A stretch of 64,000 bases of DNA from Azophilus sp965247035 (GTDB lineage: Bacteria; Pseudomonadota; Gammaproteobacteria; Pseudomonadales; Azotimanducaceae). The DNA is taken from contig CBDFGJ010000001.1 of the NCBI GenBank assembly GCA_965247035.1, positions 496,001-560,000 of the forward strand. The letters are read 5' to 3'. The translations under genes and the position numbers were made by a program. Position 1 is the stretch's first letter, and each line of letters opens with the position of its first letter. Below, piece after piece: positions 34,368-42,806 of the stretch. The notes under the pieces are model-generated. The model worked only from the letters and a program-made list of their open reading frames with translations, was not told where the DNA came from and ran no database searches.

Positions 34368-35731
34368 AGCATCGCCGGGGAGCAAATGTGGCCGCGCACG
34401 GCTGAGGCCGCAACCACCGCTGGGCTGGCCAGATGAGAGCGGACGCCAGGGCCTTGCCGGTTCTCAAAATTTCGGTTTGTGGTGGTGATGACGCGCTTGT
34501 TTGGACCAAAAGTCTCGCCGCCGGCATAGAAGCACATGGAGCAGCCGGACTCGCGCCACTCGAATCCGGCGGCGCGAAAGACCTGGTCGATTCCCTCAGC
34601 CTCGGCTGCTTGCTTGACCGCGGTGGATGCCGGCACGCAGACCGCCGCCACGCCGGAGGCGATGCGGCGGTTCTTGAGCACCGAGGCGGCGCTGCGCAGG
34701 TCGTTCAACCGGGCATTGGTGCAGGAGCCGATGAAGGCGGCGTCAATGGCGACCTCGGTCATAGCCTGACCTGGCGCAAGGCCGATATAAATAAGAGCCC
34801 GCCGAGCGTCTCCGTTGCTAGGTTCCGGCACTCGGCCGCTGATGTTAATGCCCTGTTCAGGGGACGTGCCCCAAGTGATCCGGGGTTCCACGGCTGCGGC
34901 GTCGATGTGAACCGCGCGGTCAAACCGCGCCCCAGCGTCCGTGTGCAGGCTACGCCAGTAGGACAAAGGAAGCTGGCGCGGCGCATAGGGCCGATTCGCC
35001 ACGTAGGAGAAAACCTTCTCGTCTGGCGCGATGAGCGCCGTCACCGCGCCGAATTCGACCGCCATGTTGCACAGCGTCATGCGCTGTTCGACGCTGAGCG
35101 AGGCCACAGCGCCGCCGCTGAACTCAACAGCGCTGCCGCTGCCGCCGGCGGTGCCCTGTTCGGCGATCAGGTACAAAGCCAAGTCTTTCGCCGTCGCATC
35201 CTCGCGCAACGTGCCATCGATAACCACGTGCAGATTGTCTGGCTTTGTGAACCAAAGCGAAGAGGTAACTAAGGCATGCTCGGTTTCGCTGCTGCCGATT
35301 CCCAAGGCGAGAGCGCCAAGCGCCCCGAGGGTACAGGTATGGGAGTCCGGGCAGACGAGACTAAGACCCGGCAGCGCGATGCCTTGCTCGGCGCTGACCA
35401 CATGGCTAATGCCTTGGTCCGCATCGCCTAGGTCGAAAGTGCGAATGCCGAAGGCGGCGGCATGGCGCCTAGTGCGAACAATGAATTCTTCGCCGCCGGG
35501 CATGGTGGTGTGGTCGCTGCGGCCCGGATGGGTGTCTAGGATGTGGTCCATCATGCAGAAGGCCTGCTGCGGCCGCCGGACCTGCGCCTTGCGCTCCTGC
35601 AGCGCGGCCAGAGCGATGCTGCCGGTGCGCTCATGCAGGCAAACCCGGTCGATATACAACAGAGCTTCCCGATCGTCGGTTGCATCGATGCGGTGGCTAT
35701 CCCACAGCTTATCGAAAAACGTTTTGGGCAT
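34364..35731 (-). CDS. leuC: LeuC-like aconitase-superfamily large subunit
   Basis: 455 aa from the ATG at 35731; a longer frame upstream runs through the divergent gene and is not used. It begins MPKTFFDKLWDSHRI, has VCPDSHTCTLGALGALALGIG, and the [4Fe-4S] cysteines in FIGSCTNARLNDL and ESGCSMCFYAGGE. Length and blocks fit the LeuC family (isopropylmalate, homoaconitate, dimethylmalate dehydratases). Operon of two genes with the small subunit. Confidence 0.88.
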   Translation of the reverse strand: MPKTFFDKLWDSHRIDATDDREALLYIDRVCLHERTGSIALAALQERKAQVRRPQQAFCMMDHILDTHPGRSDHTTMPGGEEFIVRTRRHAAAFGIRTFDLGDADQGISHVVSAEQGIALPGLSLVCPDSHTCTLGALGALALGIGSSETEHALVTSSLWFTKPDNLHVVIDGTLREDATAKDLALYLIAEQGTAGGSGSAVEFSGGAVASLSVEQRMTLCNMAVEFGAVTALIAPDEKVFSYVANRPYAPRQLPLSYWRSLHTDAGARFDRAVHIDAAAVEPRITWGTSPEQGINISGRVPEPSNGDARRALIYIGLAPGQAMTEVAIDAAFIGSCTNARLNDLRSAASVLKNRRIASGVAAVCVPASTAVKQAAEAEGIDQVFRAAGFEWRESGCSMCFYAGGETFGPNKRVITTTNRNFENRQGPGVRSHLASPAVVAASAVRGHICSPAML

Positions 35732-35758
35732 CGGCCGCTCGCGCCGGAGAGATAGATA

Positions 35759-35774
35759 TAATGATACGTCATTA
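35759..35774. promoter_or_regulatory. Operator candidate, imperfect, site 4
   Basis: TAATGA-TACG-TCATTA has perfect 6-bp arms, and its centre TGATACGTCA matches TGATATATCA at 8 of 10 positions. It lies between the LeuC-like gene and the divergent aldehyde dehydrogenase. Confidence 0.45.
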
Positions 35775-35788
35775 CGACTAATATATTC

Positions 35789-37311
35789 GTGGCTTCTCAT
35801 CCTAGGGGTGGACCGCCGTTTCGGGTTAAGGCAAGTGGGCCGCAGGAAGTGGCCAAGGTTGCCGCCGAACTGTCCGCCGCTCAGCCGAACTAAGCTCAGG
35901 CCGGTGTTGCGCAGCAACTCAATACGTTGTGGCATTGGCGCGAAGCGTTGCTCAGCCAGCGCCAAGCTATCATCGATGCACTGACCGAAGATACCGGCCG
36001 CGCACTGCTTTCCCAGTCCGAATTCGACGCCAGCTTGCGGCGCATTTCCTATTGGTCGGACAAGGCGGCGGCTTTTTGGGCGGCTGAGTCGTCTGGCGTT
36101 TCCGAGCTGGCGCCCGCTGTGCGCTACCAGCATCAATGGGCGCCACTTGGCTTGGTCGGCGTAATCGGCCCTTGGAATTTCCCGTTGCTGCTGGTGCTGA
36201 TGGACGCTTTGCCGGCCCTTGCGGCGGGCTGCGCCGTGCTGGCCAAGCCCAGCGAAGTGACGCCGCGCTTCGTCGAGCCTTTGGCGCGCTCAGTGGAGGC
36301 CGTGCCTGGCCTTGCGTCCGTGCTGCGGTTTCTACAGGGTAGGGCGGATACGGGCCGCGCACTTATTGATCGAGTCGATGGGGTTTGCTTCACCGGTAGC
36401 GTCGCCACCGGCCGCAAGGTTGGCGCTCAGGCCGGTGAGCGGCTCATTCCGGCTTTTTTGGAGCTGGGCGGCAAGGACCCGTTAGTGGTTCTGGCCGATG
36501 CGGACTTGGACATGGCGGTCACCATCGCAGGGTTGGCGCTCAGGCCGGTGAGCGGCTCATTCCGGCTTTTTTGGAGCTGGGCGGCAAGGACCCGTTAGTG
36601 GTTCTGGCCGATGCGGACTTGGACATGGCGGTCACCATCGCCCTCAGGGCCTCCGTTGTCGCCACCGGCCAGGCTTGTCAGTCCATTGAGCGGGTCTACG
36701 TGCATGAATCCCTGCATCAACCTGTCCTGAAGCGACTGATTGCCGCCGCCGCCGTGCGCCTGACGGTCGATGACATTGAAGGCGGCCAACTTGGTCCCTT
36801 CATCGATCCGCGGCAGGGGGATCAGGTCGCGGCGCAGATCGCTGATGCGGTCGCCGCTGGGGCCACCCAGCATTGCGGCGGCGTGCAGCACCAGCAGGGC
36901 GGCGTCTGGTGCGCCCCGGTGGTGCTGACGGGCGTGCATCACAACATGCTGTTGTATCGGGAGGAGACCTTCGGCCCGGTCATTCCCGTCATGCCTTTTG
37001 CCGCCGACGACGAAGCCGTGCACTTGGCCAATGATTCTCGGTTTGGCTTGTCCGCCGCGGTGGTGGGGAAGGAAGCTCATGCCTTGGCTGTGGCCAAGCG
37101 CCTCAATGCCGGCGCAGTCAGCATTAATGATGGCGGGCTGACCGCACAAGTGGGTGATGTGGAGAAGGACTCTTTTGGCGTGTCTGGTCTAGGCCGTTCA
37201 CGAGCTGGGCCGAACGCCTTACGGCGCTTCTTGCGCAAGCAGGCGTTGCTGATTCAAACCGCTCAACCGGCACCGATTGACACTTTCTCCGAGAAGGGCG
37301 CGCCTGCCTGA
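35789..37311 (+). pseudogene. Aldehyde dehydrogenase, disrupted twice
   Basis: From a GTG at 35789 the frame reads PFRVKASGPQEVAKVAAELS, is stopped by TAA at 35891, then continues in the same frame (LWHWREALLSQ, WNFPLLLVLMDALPALAAGC, CFTGSVATGRKV). At 36418-36643 a 113-bp tandem duplication shifts the frame; the remaining part (catalytic Cys in GQACQSIERVYV, ETFGPVIPVMPF) is in the new frame to 37311. Collapsing the duplication would restore an NAD(P)-dependent aldehyde dehydrogenase of about 470 aa. Confidence 0.85.
36418..36643. repeat. 113-bp tandem duplication
   Basis: Bases 36418-36530 and 36531-36643 are practically identical (both start GGTTGGCGCTCAGGCCGGTG). The unit covers the catalytic-Glu segment LELGGKDPLVVL of the aldehyde dehydrogenase. 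113 is not a multiple of three, hence the frameshift. Confidence 0.92.
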
Positions 37312-37408
37312 TGGGCTTTGTCGCGGTGAGGTCGCTGGTGGCGGACTGCACGCTGGCCGAGCGGAGAAGGACGCACCCGTCTAGTGGGCTTTGCGGCCGC
37401 GTTCGGGC

Positions 37409-38392
37409 TTAGGTGGCCACCTTGACGATGCTCTTGCCGAAGTTTTGCCCCGCCATCAACCGGCAAAACGCCGCCGGTGCTTGATCGAGGCCTTCCGCAA
37501 CATCCTCGCGATAGGCCAATCGACCCTTTTGCAGTAGGTCTCCTAGTTCCGCCTCCATGTTCTGGCGCAGGTCTTCGTGGTCATAAACCACGAGGCCGCA
37601 GATGGTTGCGCGGGCGCGAATGATGAGCGCCGGGTTTGGACCCGGCGGCGGCTGATCCTGGTTGTACTGCGCCATCAATCCGCACAGGGTCACCCGGGCG
37701 CCGACGGCCAAGCGTTCCATCACTGCTTGCAGCACCGCGCCGCCAACATTGTCAAAGTAAAGGTCGATGCCGTCCGGGCAGGCGGCGTCGAGGGCCTCAT
37801 CAAGCGATGTGCGGCGGTAGTTGATGGTGGCGTCGAAGCCGGCCGGCCCGCGCAGCCAAGCGCATTTGTCATCGCTGCCGGCAATGCCCACGGTGCGGGC
37901 ACCGGCCAGCTTGCAGAGCTGGCCAACAGTGGCCCCGACCGGCCCAGCGGCGGCGGACACCACCAAGGTGTCGCCAGCCTTCGGCAACAGCAGCCGCTTG
38001 ACACCGGCATAGGCGGTAAGCCCAGGCATGCCGAGAATGCCCAGAGCCAGCGAGCTGGGTATGACCCTTGCCGCAACCTTGTCTAGGGCGCTCTCGGGCA
38101 GGCGCGCTTGTCGTTGCCAAGGCCCAAATGCGCGCACTAGCGTTCCCGTCTGATAGCCGTTCCCGTCTTCGGCCACCCGCAGGATGAGTTCGCTGGTCAT
38201 GGGCTCGCCGGGAGCGATGGGGCCGCTTAGGTGCCGGCCGCTCAGGCGACCGCGCAGATAGGGGTCGAGGGATAGGAACAGGGTGCTGCAAAGCAGGCCA
38301 GGATTGGTGGGTTCCGCGGCCGGCTCAATGGCGAAGTCCTCAAGCGTCGGCAGGCCGTTCGGGCGGCGAACCAACGTGACGCGCTCGTTCAC
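37409..38392 (-). CDS. MDR-family NADPH-dependent oxidoreductase
   Basis: 327 aa, intact, zinc-free MDR type (LTB4-dehydrogenase/CurA-like). N-terminal substrate domain with SLDPYLRGRLSGRHLSGP, nucleotide-binding VSAAAGPVGATVGQLCKLAGA, and LYFDNVGGAVLQAVMERLAVG. These enzymes reduce activated double bonds. The gene stands alone on the minus strand, convergent with the broken aldehyde dehydrogenase. Related to the broken copy at 29849. Confidence 0.88.
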   Translation of the reverse strand: MNERVTLVRRPNGLPTLEDFAIEPAAEPTNPGLLCSTLFLSLDPYLRGRLSGRHLSGPIAPGEPMTSELILRVAEDGNGYQTGTLVRAFGPWQRQARLPESALDKVAARVIPSSLALGILGMPGLTAYAGVKRLLLPKAGDTLVVSAAAGPVGATVGQLCKLAGARTVGIAGSDDKCAWLRGPAGFDATINYRRTSLDEALDAACPDGIDLYFDNVGGAVLQAVMERLAVGARVTLCGLMAQYNQDQPPPGPNPALIIRARATICGLVVYDHEDLRQNMEAELGDLLQKGRLAYREDVAEGLDQAPAAFCRLMAGQNFGKSIVKVAT

Positions 38393-38473
38393 TTTGCCTC
38401 CTGCTCGCGGCGGGAATAACGCGAGGTCTTCCGGTTTGCACAGCGAATCAAGACAGCAGGCTCCTGCATCCGT

Positions 38474-39370
38474 CTACTCTTGGTTCGCCATTGCAACGAT
38501 CTCGAACAGGGTTCCATCCGGCCCGACGGCGGTGGCGCTCGGTCCACCTTGGTAAAGGACGCTGCGGTGTCGCGCCGGAGGCTTAATGAACTTTGCCGAG
38601 ACGTCGTCAAGGCTCAGCATGCTCAGGGTGGTTATGGCGATTCCCGGTGGCAGCAGGCCCTCATGCCGAGGCCTCGACGTGGCGGCGGGGGGCATTTGAT
38701 CCACTTCCAAAAATACGTCTCGGCCATGCCCAACGGTGGAGATGGTGTACAGTTCATCCAAGGGTGTGCCGAATGCCTTGGCCAGCATGGTGTACTTGAT
38801 TTCCATGGCCTCCCGGCCGATGGCCAGACCGAGGTTGTCCACCATCCAGCGCTGGGCCGTGCGCATATTGCTGGTGGCGAGGACATTGATGAACAGATGG
38901 TCGATGAAACTGGTGGCCCGAGGCAGGTTGAAGCTGGGCAAGTCGTCGTTGATCTGTGTGCAGTAGCAGATTTCGCCGTCCGGCCCCCTCACCTGCATAG
39001 GATGGATGGCGTCCAGACCCTCTATTTTGCGGGGCGGGCCGATAATCTCAAATGGGGACTTCTCGAGGCGCTCATTAACTGCGAGAACATCCTTGACGCA
39101 GAACTCAAGGGCCGCCCAGCCATAGGTGACGAGGGGTCTAAAGCTCTCGACCACGGGCGCTTCAACTAGGCGCAGGAACTTGTTCGCTGCCGAGGCGGGC
39201 CTGAGCACGGTGTAAGCAGCGCCGACGGCATTGGGCGCTCCCCAACTCTCGGCCAAGGCTGATTCGACTTCGCCCTGCTCCACCGTTTGGTAATCGAACC
39301 AACGCTCATAGAGTTCGCGGCTGCGCTCAATGGCGCTAACTGAAATGGTGCCGGCTCTTAGTAGGTGCAA
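38474..39370 (-). CDS. Two-domain VOC (glyoxalase-fold) protein
   Basis: 298 aa from a TTG at 39370 with GGGAGA upstream. Two VOC halves can be seen: SVSAIERSRELYERWFDY .. MQVRGPDGEICYCTQI and IDHLFINVLATSNMRTAQRW .. AVGPDGTLFEIVAM. The final Glu of each half would be a metal ligand. The layout resembles extradiol dioxygenases and 4-hydroxyphenylpyruvate-type enzymes but the substrate is open. Confidence 0.72.
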   Translation of the reverse strand: MHLLRAGTISVSAIERSRELYERWFDYQTVEQGEVESALAESWGAPNAVGAAYTVLRPASAANKFLRLVEAPVVESFRPLVTYGWAALEFCVKDVLAVNERLEKSPFEIIGPPRKIEGLDAIHPMQVRGPDGEICYCTQINDDLPSFNLPRATSFIDHLFINVLATSNMRTAQRWMVDNLGLAIGREAMEIKYTMLAKAFGTPLDELYTISTVGHGRDVFLEVDQMPPAATSRPRHEGLLPPGIAITTLSMLSLDDVSAKFIKPPARHRSVLYQGGPSATAVGPDGTLFEIVAMANQE

Positions 39371-39598
39371 GATGGGGTCTCCCTAGTTTTCCCGATTAGT
39401 TGCTAACGAGGCAGGCCTTTCGTGGAACGGCCTTAAACGAATCTGGCTGGTAGGCCCAGCCCGCTCATTTCAGCCCGGACCGTCCGGCGCACGGCCCCAT
39501 CGTCGTGCTTGGGGACGGGCGCAGGCGCAAGCTTAACGCGTCGGCAGGTAAGCGCCCCAAGCCCGCTCATTTGTCACCTTTTCCCGCGATCAAGCCGG
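39371..39598. other. Non-coding gap with short repeats
   Basis: AGCCCGCTCATTT occurs twice (about 39457 and 39561). The end of the gap, TCCCGCGATCAAGC followed by GCTAG, is nearly the same as 20957-20979; in both places it lies directly behind the stop of a minus-strand gene. No gene is visible. Confidence 0.45.
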
Positions 39599-39979
39599 CT
39601 AGTCCGCAGCCATGCGCCGCCCTGCTTCCTCGGAAGTGGGATCCTCCGGCCGGGCAATGGCCTCCCGCTCCTGTTGCACGATGCGCAGGATGCGGGCTAG
39701 GTATTCCTGGTTCCAGCGGCCGCGGGCGTCTTGCTGCGCCTTGGTTGGCACGAACGCCTCAATGTCGGCCTTGGTGATGCTGCCGCACTGCTCCAGTAGC
39801 GTTTCAATGGTGTCCAGACGTTGGCGCAGGACAGCAACCTCCCCAGCCACGGCCATGGTGATGGACAATACCCGCTCCACGTCCGGGTCCGGAAAGAACC
39901 AAGGACGCTTGCCCGTGGCCTTGGCGTTGGCCAAGGCCACGCTGTCGAGGGAGTCAGGCCCCCCCAGCGACTCGCTCAT
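39599..39979 (-). CDS. Methyltransferase-partner protein, longer version
   Basis: 126 aa from the ATG at 39979, which overlaps the methyltransferase stop by one base (TGATG). KRPWFFPDPDVERVL and EVAVLRQRLDTIETLL match the 54-aa protein at 12793; the additional C-terminal half (ARGRWNQEYLARILRIVQQE) is helical and charged, likely a coiled coil. Always next to the same methyltransferase family, so a subunit or regulator is likely. Family unknown to me. Confidence 0.72.
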   Translation of the reverse strand: MSESLGGPDSLDSVALANAKATGKRPWFFPDPDVERVLSITMAVAGEVAVLRQRLDTIETLLEQCGSITKADIEAFVPTKAQQDARGRWNQEYLARILRIVQQEREAIARPEDPTSEEAGRRMAAD

Positions 39980-41217
39980 CAACTTGGCGCCTGAGCGCCG
40001 GTGATGTGCCAAGCGGCCTTGCGGCCGTAGTCCTCCAAGTTGTCATCAACAGCGCCCGGGAAAAGATCGCCATCGGCTATGGCGGCGACGCCGCCATGGA
40101 TCAGCTCCGCTTGCTTGAAGCCGGCGTCGATCATCACCTGATCCAGATTGATTTCATGCAGCTTGGTCCAGAAAGGCTCGTTGTTGTTGAACGCATCCCA
40201 GTCGCGCATGGCCTGCTCAAAAACGGGCATATCCTCATCATACTGAGGCTGCTCAATATGAATCACAAGCCCACCGGGAGCGATGAGGCGTTGACATTCG
40301 GCCATGATTGCGGACAGCGCCTTGGCGGAGGTCTCGTGCAGGAACATCGTGCTCTGGATCCAGTCGAAGCTGCGATCAGCAAAAGCCGTTAGATCGGTGC
40401 AGTCCGCCTGCACGAAAACGACGTTGTTGACGCCGAGGCTGGCCGCACGGGCGGCACCGTAGCGCAGCATGGGCGCCGCCACATCCACCGCAGTGACGGT
40501 TGCTTCGGGAAAGGCTTCGGCCATGGGCAAGACGTTGTGCCCGAGCCCGCAGCCAAGGTCGAGAATACGGTTTGGCTGAAAGTTGGGATAGTGACGTCGA
40601 AGATAGTCCACGACGCCTCGTCCGCCGCCATCCGTGTAGCGGCCAAGCGCCCCGCCGGTGGTTACGAACATGCCCGAGTCGTAGTTGGCGGCACTGCTGA
40701 TGTCCTTGGGCGTTCGTTCCGTATAGTAGCTTCCCGGCATGCAGTGGTGGTCCACAGCGGAGAGGTAGTGGGGCACTGGCAACGCATCGTTAAGCTGCAA
40801 TCCTCCCTGCGGCGTCAAGCGGTGCGCCTGCTCCATAAGCCTTCCAAGTTGGGGCAGCACCACTGACAAGCCGGCTTGCTGGCGCATCTCCATGGCGTTG
40901 CGCCGCAGCGCACTCCAAGTTTGATGCATCGGCTCCTTGGCCAATGCCTTGCGCACTTCGCTGCGGTGCGCGGGCTTACGCCCGTGCGCCTGCTCAAAAG
41001 CCGGCGCCACCTGCGCCTCGTAGGCCTCCGCCACGGCGGGCATAATCCGGCTGGCGAGATGGTGATTTAAGTGGGCGAGAAAATTGTAACGTTCCGTTTG
41101 GTCGTGGGAGGTGGCGGGAAATAGGTCGTGGTGGCCGACAGCTCGGTAGTCCGGTGGGCCATCGTAGATCGGTTGTTTGGTCATTGCTGTACTCGCCATT
41201 TCTATTTCTTTGGCCAC
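39979..41217 (-). CDS. SAM-dependent methyltransferase, paralogue
   Basis: 412 aa from a GTG at 41217; ATG codons at residues 7 or 12 are equally possible. The core is RILDLGCGLGHNVLPMAEAFP, VTAVDVAAPMLRYGAARA, STMFLHETSAKALSAI and RLIAPGGLVIHIEQP, with the complete glycine motif that the paralogue at 12962 lacks. An N-terminal helical domain of about 200 residues is shared too. Operon with the KRPWFF protein. Confidence 0.85.
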   Translation of the reverse strand: MAKEIEMASTAMTKQPIYDGPPDYRAVGHHDLFPATSHDQTERYNFLAHLNHHLASRIMPAVAEAYEAQVAPAFEQAHGRKPAHRSEVRKALAKEPMHQTWSALRRNAMEMRQQAGLSVVLPQLGRLMEQAHRLTPQGGLQLNDALPVPHYLSAVDHHCMPGSYYTERTPKDISSAANYDSGMFVTTGGALGRYTDGGGRGVVDYLRRHYPNFQPNRILDLGCGLGHNVLPMAEAFPEATVTAVDVAAPMLRYGAARAASLGVNNVVFVQADCTDLTAFADRSFDWIQSTMFLHETSAKALSAIMAECQRLIAPGGLVIHIEQPQYDEDMPVFEQAMRDWDAFNNNEPFWTKLHEINLDQVMIDAGFKQAELIHGGVAAIADGDLFPGAVDDNLEDYGRKAAWHITGAQAPS

Positions 41218-41237
41218 CGATTCTAGTCAAGCGATAT

Positions 41238-41247
41238 TAGTATATCA
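41238..41247. promoter_or_regulatory. Operator candidate, imperfect, site 5
   Basis: TAGTATATCA matches TGATATATCA at 8 of 10 positions, in the 75-base divergent region between the methyltransferase and the deacetylase-like gene at 41293. Confidence 0.35.
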
Positions 41248-41292
41248 TTAAGTCTTTAAGGCGCAACTTGAGTACTCGGTGCAAGTGTCGGA

Positions 41293-42201
41293 ATGGTGGA
41301 TAACAGTTTGAATGGACTGCCGGTCGATTTCACTTGGCCCAATGCAGCATCCTTGGCGCTCTCTATCGTGTTGAACGTGGAGGAGGGTGCCGAGATGAAC
41401 GTCCTTGATGGCGATGTTGGTCCGGAACTCGTCGACGAGCTCGGTGCCGTTCCCAAACGTCCCATCCGGGTGCATGGCAACGAATCGAACTATAGATACG
41501 GCATTGAGGCCGGCGCGCCCCGGGTGCTGGGGCTGTTGGAGGCGCGCGGCCTCCCATTCACCGCCACAGCAGCCGCCTTGGCACTGGAGCGGGCACCGAC
41601 CTTGGCCCGCCGGCTTGCGCATGGGATGTGTGAGGTCGCCAGCCACGGCTATCGGTGGGTGCACCAATTCCGCATGGAGGAAGACGAAGAACGGGCCTTC
41701 ATTCAGGATGCGTGCCGATCCATTGAGGCAAGCGTGGGCGTGCGCCCGGTGGGCTGGCTGTCCCGTTTCCTACACACGGAGAACACCCGGAGGCTGCTTG
41801 CGGAACAGGGCTTCAGCTACCATATGGACGACTATTCTGGAGATTTGCCCTTTTGGGATCTAGTGCTATGTGGGGCGGGAGAGTTCAAGCCCATGCTCAT
41901 CATTCCCTACGCATTGGACACGAACGACATGAAGATGTGGAATGCGCCTTCCCTGACCCCCCGCGATTGGGCTACTTACGCCATCGACACTTTCGACTGG
42001 CTGGCCCGGGAAGCTCGGCAGTTCGGGCCACGCATGATGTCCTTAGGGCTGCACCTGCGCATCATTGGCCGCCCAGGGCGGATTGGCGCTTTGGAGCGGT
42101 TCCTGGACCATGTGTGCGAACGCCAGGATGTTTGGGTGGCGACGCGCCGAGACATTGCCGACGCCTATGCAGCGGCGGTGCCGGTGCCCGCACCAAGTTG
42201 A
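41293..42201 (+). CDS. Polysaccharide deacetylase family hydrolase (PuuE-like)
   Basis: 302 aa. It has the allantoinase-like block EVASHGYRWVHQFRMEEDEERAFI with the metal-site His, an ESNYRYG segment early and GWLSRFLHTENTRRLL in the middle. A third, more diverged member of the family seen at 1-1559. A C-N hydrolase for a small molecule is the likely role. First gene of a long plus-strand run of acyl-CoA genes. Confidence 0.8.
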   Translation: MVDNSLNGLPVDFTWPNAASLALSIVLNVEEGAEMNVLDGDVGPELVDELGAVPKRPIRVHGNESNYRYGIEAGAPRVLGLLEARGLPFTATAAALALERAPTLARRLAHGMCEVASHGYRWVHQFRMEEDEERAFIQDACRSIEASVGVRPVGWLSRFLHTENTRRLLAEQGFSYHMDDYSGDLPFWDLVLCGAGEFKPMLIIPYALDTNDMKMWNAPSLTPRDWATYAIDTFDWLAREARQFGPRMMSLGLHLRIIGRPGRIGALERFLDHVCERQDVWVATRRDIADAYAAAVPVPAPS

Positions 42202-42235
42202 ACGCGACCAGTGGCAGACAGGAGGCAACGCCCAT

Positions 42236-42757
42236 ATGACAAAACAGTCCAAGCAGGTGGGGCCGCAAAGATACCGCGAGACTTTTGGCCGGTACTTTGA
42301 GGATTTTACGGTTGGGGATGTCTATGAGCATCGTCCAGGCAAAACCGTCACCCAGTACGACAATCACCTGTTCACCCTGCTCACCCTGAACACCCATCCA
42401 CTGCATTTTGACGTCGAGTTCGGCAAGGCTTCGGAGTTTGGCCGCAACCTCGTCGTCAGCTCCTATACCTTGGCGCTTCTGATCGGCATGAGCGTCACCG
42501 ATATCAGCCAGAAGGCCATCGCCAATTTGGGCATGGATGAGGTGAAGTTCACCGTGCCGGTATTCGAGGGGGACACCCTTTACGGCGAATCCGAGGTGCT
42601 GGCCAAGCGGGAATCCAAGTCTCGGCCCGGTCAGGGCATCGTCACCGTCAAAACCATGGGCCGCAATCAGGACGGGGTGGAGGTGTGCAGTTTTGTGCGC
42701 AACGTGCTGATTCCGGATCAAGGCAACGCGGTGGAGGACCGCATCGAGCAATACTAA
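42236..42757 (+). CDS. MaoC-family acyl-CoA hydratase
   Basis: 173 aa from the ATG at 42236 with GGAGGC upstream. Hot-dog fold: YFEDFTVGDVYEHRPGKTVTQYDN followed by the hydratase segment LNTHPLHFDVEFGKASEFG, carrying the catalytic Asp/His region. Long enough to be of the mesaconyl-CoA/methylmalyl-CoA dehydratase group. It would hydrate an enoyl-CoA made by the following acyl-CoA dehydrogenase. Confidence 0.87.
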   Translation: MTKQSKQVGPQRYRETFGRYFEDFTVGDVYEHRPGKTVTQYDNHLFTLLTLNTHPLHFDVEFGKASEFGRNLVVSSYTLALLIGMSVTDISQKAIANLGMDEVKFTVPVFEGDTLYGESEVLAKRESKSRPGQGIVTVKTMGRNQDGVEVCSFVRNVLIPDQGNAVEDRIEQY

Positions 42758-42806
42758 GAGGTCGCGGTCGGGCAAGCCGCAGCACCGCAGCAAAGAGGAT
42801 CAAGTC

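Noticed and set aside
34433..35272. 279-aa plus-strand open frame opposite the LeuC-like gene
   Set aside because: GC-rich shadow of a gene with intact iron-sulphur cysteines; no ribosome site and no motifs.
35732..36136. N-terminal extension of the LeuC-like frame
   Set aside because: It runs antisense into the aldehyde dehydrogenase; the LeuC family begins at the ATG at 35731.
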